Shown here in pieces: positions 42,409 through 51,894 of a stretch of DNA of 64,000 bases. The DNA is from Priestia iocasae (GTDB lineage Bacteria > Bacillota > Bacilli > Bacillales > Bacillaceae_H). How positions within the stretch are numbered: the first letter of the stretch is position 1; every line of letters starts with the position of its first letter. The notes beneath the pieces are model-generated. The model was not told where the DNA came from. It saw only the letters and a program-made list of their open reading frames with translations, and made no database searches. A program made the position numbers and the translations under genes. The stretch spans positions 1-64,000 of the forward strand of contig NZ_JAFBFC010000005.1 in assembly GCF_016909075.1 (NCBI RefSeq), given 5' to 3'.

Positions 42409-45035
42409 CTACGTGCACGTATGAAGAAATGCACAGACAGAACAACTGCAAGCGTCATACTAGACAACAGGATTCCTTCTCGTAAATAAGGTGTGTGATA
42501 CGTAAACTCTACGATGTGAGTACCTTTTGTAAGCGGCACTCCAACAAAAGCATGATTCACTTCAAGCGGTTCAACAGCCTGTCCATTCACGCGAACATGC
42601 CAGCCTTTGCTGTAAGGGATCGAGGTTGTGAGAATGCCCTCTTCAATGACCTCTATCTTCCCTTTTACTTGATTGTTTTCATAGTCAAGAACATCAAGTC
42701 GTTGCTTATTAAGTTCTTGCACTCGATTAGCATAATGCGTCACATCATGATGATAAACTGCTAGCTTTTGTATTTCATATCTTCCTGGAGTTAGCGTGAC
42801 ATCAATGGAAGATAACCGATCGTGTATACCTGCATTGATGACAAACGTCTCCTGCGGAACAGAATAAATATGATCAACCGCTCGCTTTAAAAAGGATTGA
42901 TTCCCTACTTTAATCGTAAACTCACCGCCGTCTATACGCGTTAGCCTTAACTCAACAAGGATTTCTCCTGTCGTTTGCGTAGGAGGAATTGGAATAGAAA
43001 GCTTTCCTTCGCTGTTTACTTGATACTGATGAGAAGTCGCCTTTTCCACTTCATACAGCTTCACTTTTGGCATGCTATCAACAAGCGTCGTAACGAATTG
43101 CTCACTTCGATCAACCTCGTTCAGCTTTAATGCATTCATTGATTCATCTATCACTACTGCTTGCAACAGCATATGGTCACGCTCTGCCACATTTAACTCT
43201 TTAAACTGTTTTGAATCAAGGTAATTCGTCATCATATAGCCAAATGGAACGCTATGCTGATTTTCATAAATGGTATACCTACCAAGCTGTTGAAGCGGTT
43301 GGTAGCCGTATGGCTGAAAAGCGACACCTTTAGGAACAACATAATATTTAGCTCCTAACGCTGTTTCCATAAAAAGTCGCTGATTCACTTCACTGAATTG
43401 ACTCAACGAATCGAGCTGAAGCGTGAGATAGTCTTGCTTCAAAAAGCTAGAAAGATTTTCAGGAATTAAGCTTTGATAACTACTAAAGCCATGATAGTGA
43501 TACAACATCGACTTATTATGCTGACTAAAGTTCAGCTGTTGATAATGATTGGCTTGAGGATGCCAAAGAACTCGATATAAGCCTTCATCTCGTTTCTTTA
43601 TATACTCGATGACCTTCTGTTCTTCTTCATCATCTATTGTTTCGATAGGTGAACCCTTACGAATAAGGCCGCTCCCTCCTCCTGGAAGCTCTCCTATTTG
43701 CTTAAAATAAATAAAATGGTTCGTTAAAACCGAAAGCGACACTACACTGACAAAGAGAACGTACGCAATTTTTGACGAAACTCTATTAAGTAGGAGTAAG
43801 CAGCCAAATGTGACAAACGTCATCATAAGAAGGATTTGCCTTATTGAATTCTCTCCTATTTGGTTAAAGTAATCATTCATACATGCTAGAAAGCCGATAA
43901 TAAGAAGCAAGAAGCCAATCACATACACAGTGAGAGATTTCTTCTTTTGCACAAGGTAATCAATCACAAATGGCGTATAAAGAGCAATCGAAAACACAAA
44001 CAAGTACCGCCAGCGACTCTGCATCGCAGAAAATCCATTAAAAGCAGAATAGGCAAACGGCAAACTATAAAGAGCGAACATAAACACGACAAACAAAAAG
44101 CGAAGGCGAAGCTCTCTCTCTTTGATGAAAAAGCCAATTAGAAGTAAAAATAGCGTTAACGCTGGAAACGTAATCGTTGTCACATTGAAAAATAATCCGT
44201 ACAGAATGTCTTTATAAAAAGAAGACTCAAAAAGCAACGGAATGTGTAGGTCCTTCTGAAAGCGATCGGCCTGTAAAAATTGATAAACTGCCGGAAGAAA
44301 AGACCAAGCCCCAAGTAAAAAACCAACAAGATAATGAAACGAAAGCGTAAATCCATAGGATAGAAACGCTTTCCAACGAAAGCTTTGATGAGTGAAAAAG
44401 AAGCGCCAAATCGCATAAAAGATTAGAAACACAGTTGCGATGTAGGCATAATAGAAATTCATCATGACAATAATGGCCATCACTACATAAAAGAACCACT
44501 TTCTTTTTCCCTTTACTAACTGTTCAAATGACAAAATAAGCAGAGGAAGGAAAACCATCGAATCCGTGACGAATTCCATATAAAGCGAAAACGACAAAAA
44601 AATAACGGACCCCACATATGTTAGGGCTCCTATGATCGAAGCAGCTGTTGAGCGATTTAGTTGTTTTAATAAGACATACATAAAGCTCATCGCCAAAAAC
44701 GACTTAAACACACTCATCGCTAGCTTCATATAAAGCGTATCAGTCAAAGAATCGATTGGAAAAAGAACACTTAACCAAAAGAACAACGACGAGGAATAAT
44801 AATAGAGAAATGGCCCAAAAATATCGCCACCTAACCCGTATTCCCACGACCACCATAAATTCCCATTTTGATACTGCTCATGTAAAAATGAGTGAAAGAT
44901 CAAAAACTGATCAACCGAATCCCCACCCGTAACCGAGAAGTGAAAATCTCCTAAAAAGAAGTAGATATGTATCCCTACAGCCATTAGTAGAAAATAGACG
45001 AACGGCAGCAGTTGCTGTTTATTCTTATGTATCAA
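42387..45035 (-). CDS. yfhO: YfhO-family polytopic membrane protein
   Basis: This protein of about 880 residues has around 12 membrane helices in the first half and one near the C-terminus, with a large extracellular part between (about 470-850). Family features are GDSVDQFLIFHSFLHEQ after the first helix, WWSWEYGLGGDIFGPFLYYY, and the C-terminal TSIPYSKGWHVRVNGQ with EFTYHTPYLREG. YfhO proteins are GT-C-like, and B. subtilis and Listeria members glycosylate lipoteichoic acid outside the membrane. A TTG at 45035 is 8 bases after AAAGGA and is the start I prefer. In-frame starts at 45044 (ATG) and 45080 (GTG) have poorer signals. Confidence 0.87.
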   Translation of the reverse strand: MIHKNKQQLLPFVYFLLMAVGIHIYFFLGDFHFSVTGGDSVDQFLIFHSFLHEQYQNGNLWWSWEYGLGGDIFGPFLYYYSSSLFFWLSVLFPIDSLTDTLYMKLAMSVFKSFLAMSFMYVLLKQLNRSTAASIIGALTYVGSVIFLSFSLYMEFVTDSMVFLPLLILSFEQLVKGKRKWFFYVVMAIIVMMNFYYAYIATVFLIFYAIWRFFFTHQSFRWKAFLSYGFTLSFHYLVGFLLGAWSFLPAVYQFLQADRFQKDLHIPLLFESSFYKDILYGLFFNVTTITFPALTLFLLLIGFFIKERELRLRFLFVVFMFALYSLPFAYSAFNGFSAMQSRWRYLFVFSIALYTPFVIDYLVQKKKSLTVYVIGFLLLIIGFLACMNDYFNQIGENSIRQILLMMTFVTFGCLLLLNRVSSKIAYVLFVSVVSLSVLTNHFIYFKQIGELPGGGSGLIRKGSPIETIDDEEEQKVIEYIKKRDEGLYRVLWHPQANHYQQLNFSQHNKSMLYHYHGFSSYQSLIPENLSSFLKQDYLTLQLDSLSQFSEVNQRLFMETALGAKYYVVPKGVAFQPYGYQPLQQLGRYTIYENQHSVPFGYMMTNYLDSKQFKELNVAERDHMLLQAVVIDESMNALKLNEVDRSEQFVTTLVDSMPKVKLYEVEKATSHQYQVNSEGKLSIPIPPTQTTGEILVELRLTRIDGGEFTIKVGNQSFLKRAVDHIYSVPQETFVINAGIHDRLSSIDVTLTPGRYEIQKLAVYHHDVTHYANRVQELNKQRLDVLDYENNQVKGKIEVIEEGILTTSIPYSKGWHVRVNGQAVEPLEVNHAFVGVPLTKGTHIVEFTYHTPYLREGILLSSMTLAVVLSVHFFIRARRKRRVSF

Positions 45036-45481
45036 CCATAACATCCTTTCGCGTAACAAGAGGATGAGTCTTTTAGTCACTCGCTCGTCTCGTTACCTAT
45101 AAATGTATAACGTTATGATTATATCATGGTTGTTTTATAGATTACTTAGGAATAATGGAGGAGGGAGAGTTGTATAGGGTTTTTATGTAAAATATTGGAG
45201 GGGGATTTAGTAAGAGTTATATCTTGTTTAGTGATCTGTTCATTTATTGGACGTTTATTTAGTTGTTTCTTAATACGTTGTATGAGCAAAGGTTAGCATC
45301 TCACAAAGCTTTTATTTATCGCCTTTTTATTATAAGGATAGTTAGGTCATAGTATAAATTAAGTACGTACAAAAAATTCAAAAACAAAAGAGCCCAGCAG
45401 AGATTTCTCTCTACCGGGCTTTCTCTCATCTAATAATCTTCGACAAGATTTGAAGAGTGATGCTCACTCTCTATAATTTTA
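45036..45481. other. Intergenic region between S-layer gene and yfhO
   Basis: About 445 bp. The right part carries the S-layer gene terminator. The left part must hold the yfhO promoter, with no clear hexamers. Two GGAGG-like stretches near 45155 and 45200 on the plus strand are not followed by open frames of any length. Confidence 0.5.
45386..45421 (-). terminator. Terminator of the S-layer gene
   Basis: On the minus strand AGCCCGGTAGAGA pairs with TCTCTGCTGGGCT around GAAA, followed by CTTTTGTTTTT. It lies about 60 bp past the stop codon and is strong, as expected for a very highly expressed gene. Confidence 0.9.
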
Positions 45482-48397
45482 TTAGTTACCTTTACTATCT
45501 TTCGTAGTTGTTGATGCAACTGCACTTCCTGTACCTTTATTACCTTTTCCGTCTACTACACTTAATGTAGTATTCACAGGATTTGTAGATCCTTCTGGTA
45601 CAATTTCAATTGTAGAAGATTGAGCAATATTTACTGCATTAGCTAGGCTAATTACAACATACTCATCAGTTGTATTTAAATTAGAGATTGAAGAAACTGT
45701 CTGAACTGAACCTTGAAGCACTACTTTAAAGTCATCTGCTTCAGGAGTTCCAGAAAGAACTTCTGAGAATTTAACTAATAAAGTGTTTGTAGTTGTATCA
45801 GTATCATTAACAATTACATACTTAGCTTCTTGAAGTACTGGTTTAACATTGTCTTCTAGTGTCAGTACTGTTTCGTAAGAAGATTTAGTTTGTAAGTTAC
45901 CAACAACATATTCACCTTCTTTAGTTGTTACACTTGACTTAATAGTTAACTTATATTGAGTAGTTGTGGCAAACGATTCTTTAGGAAGAGTAATTTTTAC
46001 ATTCTTCTTGTTTCCTACAAAATCAATTGTAGTACCTGTAGGTAAAGCTTTGCCATCTAAAGTATAATTCGCTACATTTAAAGCTGAATTGTCCATATCT
46101 ACACCATAGTTAATAGTAATTGCATTTGAAGTAACTGTAGGTGCAGAACCAGCTGCTGTAAATTCTACATATTTAAAGAAGTTATTAGCTGTTGATTTTA
46201 CAGTTGCCGTTAATTTATCATTTTTATTTGCATTTAGATTGTAGCTAGATACATCATTCTTTACAACTGCATATTTAACTTTTTCAGCAGCAAATTCTAC
46301 CGTATATGGCTCATCTGTAACGCTTGAAACTGTAATTTCAACTACAGACTTATCGGTACCCAAAGCTACATTGTTAGGTGCGATAATTACGCCATCTTTA
46401 TCACGAACTACAATATCAGTAGAAGCAGGTGCTGCATCTAATTCACCATCAAAATCAACTAATAGCTTTTTGTTAGCTACATCAATATTAGTTTTCTCAA
46501 TAGCTGGCTTGTTAGTATCTTTAGATAAAGTGATAGAGCCTTGATACTTAGCACCAACAAAGTTAGAAGAATCTTTATAGTTTTCAAAAGTTACATCTAA
46601 AGTAACATTACTTTGACCTGATCCGTATAATGGATTTAATTCACCAGTAGCAGGTTCAGTAATTGCTACATAATAACCAGGCTTACCATCTAAAGAACCA
46701 GCTTCGTAATAAACTTTATTCTTTTCAACGTTTGTACCTGCATCCGTTGCTAATTGAGTATTATCTCCCCCAACAGTGAAAGTATAGTTACCTTTTTTAA
46801 CTGTAAATGATGCATTAGTTACAGTTGTAGCTCCTTCACTAAGTTCGATGAAGAATTTGTTTGCATTTAAAGCTTTAACCGCCTTAACAGCAGGTGCTTC
46901 GTTATCTTGAGTTACCGTGTAAGAAGACGTTGCTACACTCGCACTATTAGCAACTGTACCTTTTGTATCCTGAAGATCGAAAATAACAACTTCATGAGAG
47001 CCTAACTTACTAGCAAGTTTCTTCTCATCAGGAGTTAAAGTTACAGTGTATACATAATTTCCAGGAGCATCGTCATCAGCAGCTACTAGAGTTTTAGAGT
47101 TTAACGCTATGCCATCTAATTTAATTAATGTTGTTGTTGTATTAACTGGTCTGTTAAATTCTAATTCAAGCTTATCTCCATTATAGCTAGATTTAGTAAT
47201 AGCAGGAGCAGTTGTTACATTAAAAGCAATCTCTTCAGATGCGAATCTTTCAATTTGTTTACCTGAAACATCTTTGATTGAATCTTTAGCTTGTAACACA
47301 AACTTGTCGCCACTTTTGAAAACAACTCCATCTTTAAGACGAATTAAAGCTGTTTTATTTTTAACTACGATTTTCTCTATATCTGCAGTTTTACTTACTC
47401 CATTGATTTTCAGCTCATAATTAGTTGGTTCAGAAGCATTTGAGCTCATATCTTTGTTAAAAGTAACTAAGACTTCTTCTGCATTAATTGCCTCAACAGA
47501 GCTAACTACTGTTTTTACTTCTACAACAGTAAATTCAGCTTCTTTCTTAGCTTCGCCTGCTGTTACACGTACAACGTGTTTACCTACTGGAAGGTCAGCA
47601 AATGAAGTAGAGATTTTACCGTCTTTAACTTCTACTTCTTTAGTAGCTGCAGCATCTTTCGAAGTATCACCGTTAGCAAATACTGCTACAGTTGCTTTTT
47701 CAGCGTTACGAACATCTGCAGTTACTGTTGTTACAGCATCTGTAGTTGATACAGCAACATTTTCAACTGACTCTTCTGTTGCATTAATTGTGTTGATGAT
47801 GAAAGTTGCGAATTGTGCACGAGTTACTAATCCTTTTGGATTGAAGTTTTCTTGGTTAGTGATACCTAACTTAGAAAGGATTTCGATATTTTCACGTTGA
47901 TCTGCATCTGCAGCATCAAGGTCTTTTACTTTAGATACGTCTGATTCTTTTACAAGATCAGCTAAGTCGAAGCCACGAACAAGAACTTTTGCCATTGCTT
48001 GACGAGAGATTTTGTTACCAGCTAGAAGTTTGCCGTTAGCACCTTCAAATACGCCAGCAGCTTTTACTTTTAATGCAGCTTCTACTAATTCTGCATCAGT
48101 GTGACCTACTACGTCTTCAAAGTTTTCTGTTTTAGATGTGTCTACATCTCCTACTTGACGAGCAAGAATTTTAACAACTTGACCACGAGTGATTGTTTCG
48201 TAAGGCATGAATTTGCCGTCTTTACCTTTAACTAATCCTAATTCTACAGCTTTTTCAATATTAGCTGCATGAGAATCCTTAGGATCCACATCTGAGAATG
48301 ATGCTGCGCTTGCTACTGGAGCTAGTGCAGAAGCAACTACTGCTGCTGTAACAGTACCTGCTACAAATTTACGATAAGACTTTGGTTGGTAAGCCAT
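45482..48397 (-). CDS. S-layer protein with N-terminal SLH domain
   Basis: The 971-residue secreted protein has a signal peptide (about 1-31, ending VASA), three SLH motifs (about 32-210: FSDVDPKDSHAANIEKAV, GKFMPYETITRGQVVKIL, NFNPKGLVTRAQFATFII) and a long array of Ig-like or Big-type beta domains (about 220-971) rich in Val, Thr, Ala, Asp and Lys. It has almost no Cys or Trp. This is the composition and layout of main S-layer proteins (Sap/EA1-like). The codon choice is noticeably more uniform than in neighbours (for example GTT, GCT, ACA), fitting high expression. The SLH motifs bind the pyruvylated wall polymer made via CsaB. GGGAGGAAA precedes the ATG. Confidence 0.93.
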   Translation of the reverse strand: MAYQPKSYRKFVAGTVTAAVVASALAPVASAASFSDVDPKDSHAANIEKAVELGLVKGKDGKFMPYETITRGQVVKILARQVGDVDTSKTENFEDVVGHTDAELVEAALKVKAAGVFEGANGKLLAGNKISRQAMAKVLVRGFDLADLVKESDVSKVKDLDAADADQRENIEILSKLGITNQENFNPKGLVTRAQFATFIINTINATEESVENVAVSTTDAVTTVTADVRNAEKATVAVFANGDTSKDAAATKEVEVKDGKISTSFADLPVGKHVVRVTAGEAKKEAEFTVVEVKTVVSSVEAINAEEVLVTFNKDMSSNASEPTNYELKINGVSKTADIEKIVVKNKTALIRLKDGVVFKSGDKFVLQAKDSIKDVSGKQIERFASEEIAFNVTTAPAITKSSYNGDKLELEFNRPVNTTTTLIKLDGIALNSKTLVAADDDAPGNYVYTVTLTPDEKKLASKLGSHEVVIFDLQDTKGTVANSASVATSSYTVTQDNEAPAVKAVKALNANKFFIELSEGATTVTNASFTVKKGNYTFTVGGDNTQLATDAGTNVEKNKVYYEAGSLDGKPGYYVAITEPATGELNPLYGSGQSNVTLDVTFENYKDSSNFVGAKYQGSITLSKDTNKPAIEKTNIDVANKKLLVDFDGELDAAPASTDIVVRDKDGVIIAPNNVALGTDKSVVEITVSSVTDEPYTVEFAAEKVKYAVVKNDVSSYNLNANKNDKLTATVKSTANNFFKYVEFTAAGSAPTVTSNAITINYGVDMDNSALNVANYTLDGKALPTGTTIDFVGNKKNVKITLPKESFATTTQYKLTIKSSVTTKEGEYVVGNLQTKSSYETVLTLEDNVKPVLQEAKYVIVNDTDTTTNTLLVKFSEVLSGTPEADDFKVVLQGSVQTVSSISNLNTTDEYVVISLANAVNIAQSSTIEIVPEGSTNPVNTTLSVVDGKGNKGTGSAVASTTTKDSKGN

Positions 48398-48442
48398 TGA
48401 GTTATTTCCTCCCTTGGTTGTTTCAAAATATTTAAACTAACA

Positions 48443-48481
48443 TTAAGAGATTTGTACTATATGTATATCGAAAGCTCTTAA
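48443..48481 (-). promoter_or_regulatory. Hairpin in the S-layer mRNA leader
   Basis: TTAAGAG and CTCTTAA (7 bp, perfect) bracket 25 nt in the untranslated leader. A second palindrome, TTAACA-CTAGC-TGTTAA (48478-48494), sits at the likely transcript start. Structured leaders that lengthen mRNA half-life are known for several S-layer genes, and this role is inferred here. Confidence 0.5.
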
Positions 48482-48508
48482 CACTAGCTGTTAACAATTA
48501 CAAATTAT

Positions 48509-48537
48509 AGTATAGTTATTGCTAGTTTTATTGTCAA
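48509..48537 (-). promoter_or_regulatory. SigA promoter of the S-layer gene
   Basis: On the minus strand a perfect TTGACA and a TATACT are separated by exactly 17 bp. The untranslated leader would be about 105 nt. Further right, up to the NlpC/P60 gene start, the spacer is AT-rich without other clear signals. Confidence 0.8.
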
Positions 48538-48865
48538 TATCTTTCATAAATGGATTTATAAGTTATATTTTTGTCTGTGTTTATTCCATTTACATGACAT
48601 TTTAGCAAACTCTACCTTTTATTCTACATGTTTCTATGTAAGTTTCAACACTTTTTTACATAGATTTGTAGAAAAATAGGTTTTTTTATTCATAACCTAA
48701 AGAATCAACATTTTTACAATATGAGACATTAGAATTAATTATTCTCACTATTTGTTACATAATTGTAAAATAAGATGCTTCTTTTTTATGGTAGACTATT
48801 TTCAGAAAATACGTTAAATAACTACAAATTTCGGGAATAACTACTATTTATGAGGTGTCATTACG

Positions 48866-49858
48866 ATGTTTAGACGTTTACTATTCGGAATACTTTCATC
48901 AATCTTTATAGTTTTATTTACCTATCAACCTACTAATGTTAGTGCGAATTCGACATTAGTGAACTATGATAAGATTATCCCAGCTGCTAAGAAATACATG
49001 GGTGTTCCTTACCGTTATGGTGGAACTGCTCCAACTGGGTTTGATTGCTCTGGCTACATACAATATGTGTTTAAAGAAGCTGGAATTAAGCTACCACGCA
49101 CCACTGTTGATATGTATCGAGTGGGACAAGCCGTATCAAAGCATAACTTACGTGTTGGAGATCTCGTCTTCTTTAATACAACAGGTCGTATTCCATCACA
49201 CGCAGGTGTCTATATAGGAGATAACCAGTTTATTCATTCCTCTTCTTCAAAAGGAATTAGCATCTCAAACATTAACGACCCGTATTACTGGGGAAGTAAA
49301 TACATAGGAGCTCGACGTGTTCTTTCATATCCATTAGCTCAAGGTCAATTTCGTGACGCTGGCACATCTTATTGGGCTCATGACGAAATTAAAACATTAG
49401 CGAATAACGACATTATTCAAGGATATGAAGGAAGCTATTTTAAACCGAACGAAAGCATTACAAGAGCGGAAGTGGCTGCACTTCTTGCCAAATCTTTAAA
49501 TCTATCGATGTCGAATCGTAAACAAACATTTAAAGATGTATCATCAAGTCACTGGGCAGTCGGTGCCATTAACGCACTTCGTTCAAAAGGTATCATGAGC
49601 GGTGATCAAAGCGGAAACTTCCGTCCAAACGAACGCTTAACTCGCGCGCAACTATCAAAAGTATTGGCAGAAGCCTTTCATTTACAAAAAGCAGCATCAA
49701 CAGACTTTAACGATGTGCCTTCAAATCATTGGGCCAATCAATACGTCAATCAATTGGCGGCATCCGGTATTACAACTGGTTACCAAGATGGTACATTCAA
49801 GCCAGAAAATAAAGTGAACCGCGCACAGTTTGCGACATTCTTATACCGCGGTCTATAA
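48866..49858 (+). CDS. SLH-anchored NlpC/P60 peptidoglycan endopeptidase
   Basis: The 330-residue secreted enzyme has a signal peptide (1-28), an NlpC/P60 domain (about 32-155) and three SLH motifs (about 158-330). The catalytic residues are in place: C61 in GFDCSGYIQYVF, and histidine in SHAGVYIGDNQFIH with its partner histidine. NlpC/P60 enzymes cut D-Glu to diamino acid bonds in stem peptides. Starting after GAGGTG, it is divergent from the S-layer gene and convergent with the SLH metallopeptidase. It would be an S-layer-tethered wall remodelling enzyme. Confidence 0.94.
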   Translation: MFRRLLFGILSSIFIVLFTYQPTNVSANSTLVNYDKIIPAAKKYMGVPYRYGGTAPTGFDCSGYIQYVFKEAGIKLPRTTVDMYRVGQAVSKHNLRVGDLVFFNTTGRIPSHAGVYIGDNQFIHSSSSKGISISNINDPYYWGSKYIGARRVLSYPLAQGQFRDAGTSYWAHDEIKTLANNDIIQGYEGSYFKPNESITRAEVAALLAKSLNLSMSNRKQTFKDVSSSHWAVGAINALRSKGIMSGDQSGNFRPNERLTRAQLSKVLAEAFHLQKAASTDFNDVPSNHWANQYVNQLAASGITTGYQDGTFKPENKVNRAQFATFLYRGL

Positions 49859-49859
49859 T

Positions 49860-49900
49860 GAAAAACCCCACGCTACTACTAGATGCGTGGGGTTTTTCAT
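49860..49900. terminator. Bidirectional terminator
   Basis: AAAAACCCCACGC and GCGTGGGGTTTTT pair around TACTACTAGAT. It lies between two convergent SLH genes. Confidence 0.93.
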
Positions 49901-51769
49901 TCATTCATTTAGCTGAGCTGATCTCGTTAAGAACAGCGCAAACTGTCCGCGTGATACAGAGTCGGTTGGTCGGTAGTAATCTGTTACAGTTGTCACTTTG
50001 TTGAACGCTAATTGATTAATAGCTTCGTAGCTATGATAAGACGTTGGAACGTCTTTAAACGTTCGTTGCTCTGATGCTGACTTATACGTCCCTTCATACG
50101 CTCGCGTTAAAATGGATGCCATTTGAGAGCGACTTAAATTCGCTGTAGGTTGAAACGTCCCTCCTACTCCCATTAAGCCGTGAGCTTCAACAATCGCCAT
50201 TTGTTCATAGTAAAGGTCAGTTGGCTTAATATCTGTTGCTTTTACTTGATACCCCTCTGGCAATTTTAAATTTAGCGCATCCACTAACATTTTCGCGACA
50301 TGGTGACGTTTAATGATCGAATGCGGCTTATACGTACCATCACCGTAGCCTGTAATAATGTCATTTACTTGTAGGTACGCTGTTGCTGCAGAAAGCTCTG
50401 GGTCGTCACCGGTCATATCGGTAAAGAACGTTACACTTCCTTTTTGAAGATGTGACTCTCCTACATATCCTTCAAAGTTATAGCCCTTCACTTTATACAA
50501 TGAAACCGTGTCTGATTGTTGATGAGGACCGCTGATGACTTGAAGCGGTGTGTACATCGGTAGCGTTCCAATTTCTTTTCCATTCACTCCACTGAAATAT
50601 GGAGTTGCCTTTTTCAAATACGTCATTTCTCCAGCATAATAAGCACGGTTCTCTTCTTCCTGAATCAATTCTTCTTTGCTTCGCTTGGCTAGATTCAAGT
50701 TTTGATACGATAAGCTTAACTTAGAAGAGCCACGGTTAAAGCCTCGTTCTGAATGTTGAACGGCTTGTACGCTTACTTGATCAATGCTTGTTTTATCCAC
50801 TAACCAGCGATTCGTGTGAAGGTCACTTTGATTCAGCCATTGCTCACTACTTGTCCCACCTGTAACAGAGCCAAGAGACAACGGAGCATAACGCCCTTCA
50901 TAATCTTGACCAACTAAATAAGCTTGTTTGCTTTGAAGGTTTTGATAAAAAAGCTGTAAATCAACGTAACGGCTATTTACACTGTTTGGTCGATAATCGA
51001 TTAAGTTTAATGCAATAGGTGTTTGAATCGTATATTCCGGTGAAGACACATAGTTTTGCCAATATGCCTGCATTCCGCTCGTTTCGAACGCTGTTGGTAG
51101 CTGTGCGTTCATTTGCATATGTTGAGATAGCGCCTTTTCTGAACCAAAAAGCTGTACATAGTCTTCTGCTAAAAGCTCAGCAAGCATCCATATGTATTCT
51201 CCATCTCCCACATTTGCTTTTGGATATTGTGCTAATTCACGCACCTTCGCATAATCTGACTTTAACCACTCGTCCGGAAGCAGACGTTCACTATTCAACA
51301 AGTGATAAAACGTAAAATGATGGCCATATTCATGTGACAGCGTTAATGCGAGTGATTCGACCGTTTCATTTGTGTTTCCGTTATAGAGGTGAATTTTACG
51401 TCCTGGTAGAAGCTGCTTTCTGTTTAGCTCATATTCAGCAAAATACTGTCCTAACACACCTTTACCCGCAGGTGCGTTCGGAAAAATAATGACTTCTTTT
51501 AAGAGAGAGATTTCTTTTCCATATTTGTTTTGGCGTAGCTCTTGCTCTAGTTCTTTTAATTTAGCTGTTGTGCCCCACTCAGAGCTATAGCTTTTAATGG
51601 TTACGCCACTTTCACCTTTATATGTAGCAATGAGTTGATAATACTGTTCATAATCTGACTGTGCACTTTTTACCTTTGTTTCGTCGACAACGTGTGCATG
51701 TGCATCATTTGCCTGTACCACGAAGAAAAGTGCTCCTACTAAAATAAGAGACTTTATAACTCGTTTCAT
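49901..51769 (-). CDS. SLH-anchored HExxH metallopeptidase-like protein
   Basis: The 622-residue secreted protein has a signal peptide (1-25) and an N-terminal domain with the zinc motif H146-E147-Y-G-H150 (LSHEYGHHF). A likely third ligand glutamate lies in ELLAEDYVQLFG (about E202), so it looks like an active gluzincin-type metallopeptidase. Middle parts (about 235-430) are beta-rich, including an SH3-like stretch, and three SLH motifs follow (about 432-620: MTGDDPELSAATAYLQ, TYKPHSIIKRHHVAKML, YYRPTDSVSRGQFALFL). I do not recognise a named family. The layout suggests a surface protease tethered to the S-layer. Confidence 0.85.
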   Translation of the reverse strand: MKRVIKSLILVGALFFVVQANDAHAHVVDETKVKSAQSDYEQYYQLIATYKGESGVTIKSYSSEWGTTAKLKELEQELRQNKYGKEISLLKEVIIFPNAPAGKGVLGQYFAEYELNRKQLLPGRKIHLYNGNTNETVESLALTLSHEYGHHFTFYHLLNSERLLPDEWLKSDYAKVRELAQYPKANVGDGEYIWMLAELLAEDYVQLFGSEKALSQHMQMNAQLPTAFETSGMQAYWQNYVSSPEYTIQTPIALNLIDYRPNSVNSRYVDLQLFYQNLQSKQAYLVGQDYEGRYAPLSLGSVTGGTSSEQWLNQSDLHTNRWLVDKTSIDQVSVQAVQHSERGFNRGSSKLSLSYQNLNLAKRSKEELIQEEENRAYYAGEMTYLKKATPYFSGVNGKEIGTLPMYTPLQVISGPHQQSDTVSLYKVKGYNFEGYVGESHLQKGSVTFFTDMTGDDPELSAATAYLQVNDIITGYGDGTYKPHSIIKRHHVAKMLVDALNLKLPEGYQVKATDIKPTDLYYEQMAIVEAHGLMGVGGTFQPTANLSRSQMASILTRAYEGTYKSASEQRTFKDVPTSYHSYEAINQLAFNKVTTVTDYYRPTDSVSRGQFALFLTRSAQLNE

Positions 51770-51848
51770 TCATGTCCTCCTTCTCTATACACCTACTAGA
51801 ACCCAATTCTCTTCGATTTTATCATAAACTTTCTTTTATTGAAGAACA

Positions 51849-51889
51849 AAAAAAGACCTCTACCATTAATAGTAGAGATCTCTTTTCTA
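51849..51889 (-). terminator. Terminator of the large subtilase gene
   Basis: GATCTCTAC pairs with GTAGAGGTC (one G-T pair) on the minus strand, followed by TTTTTTTG. Confidence 0.8.
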
Positions 51890-51894
51890 TCGGG

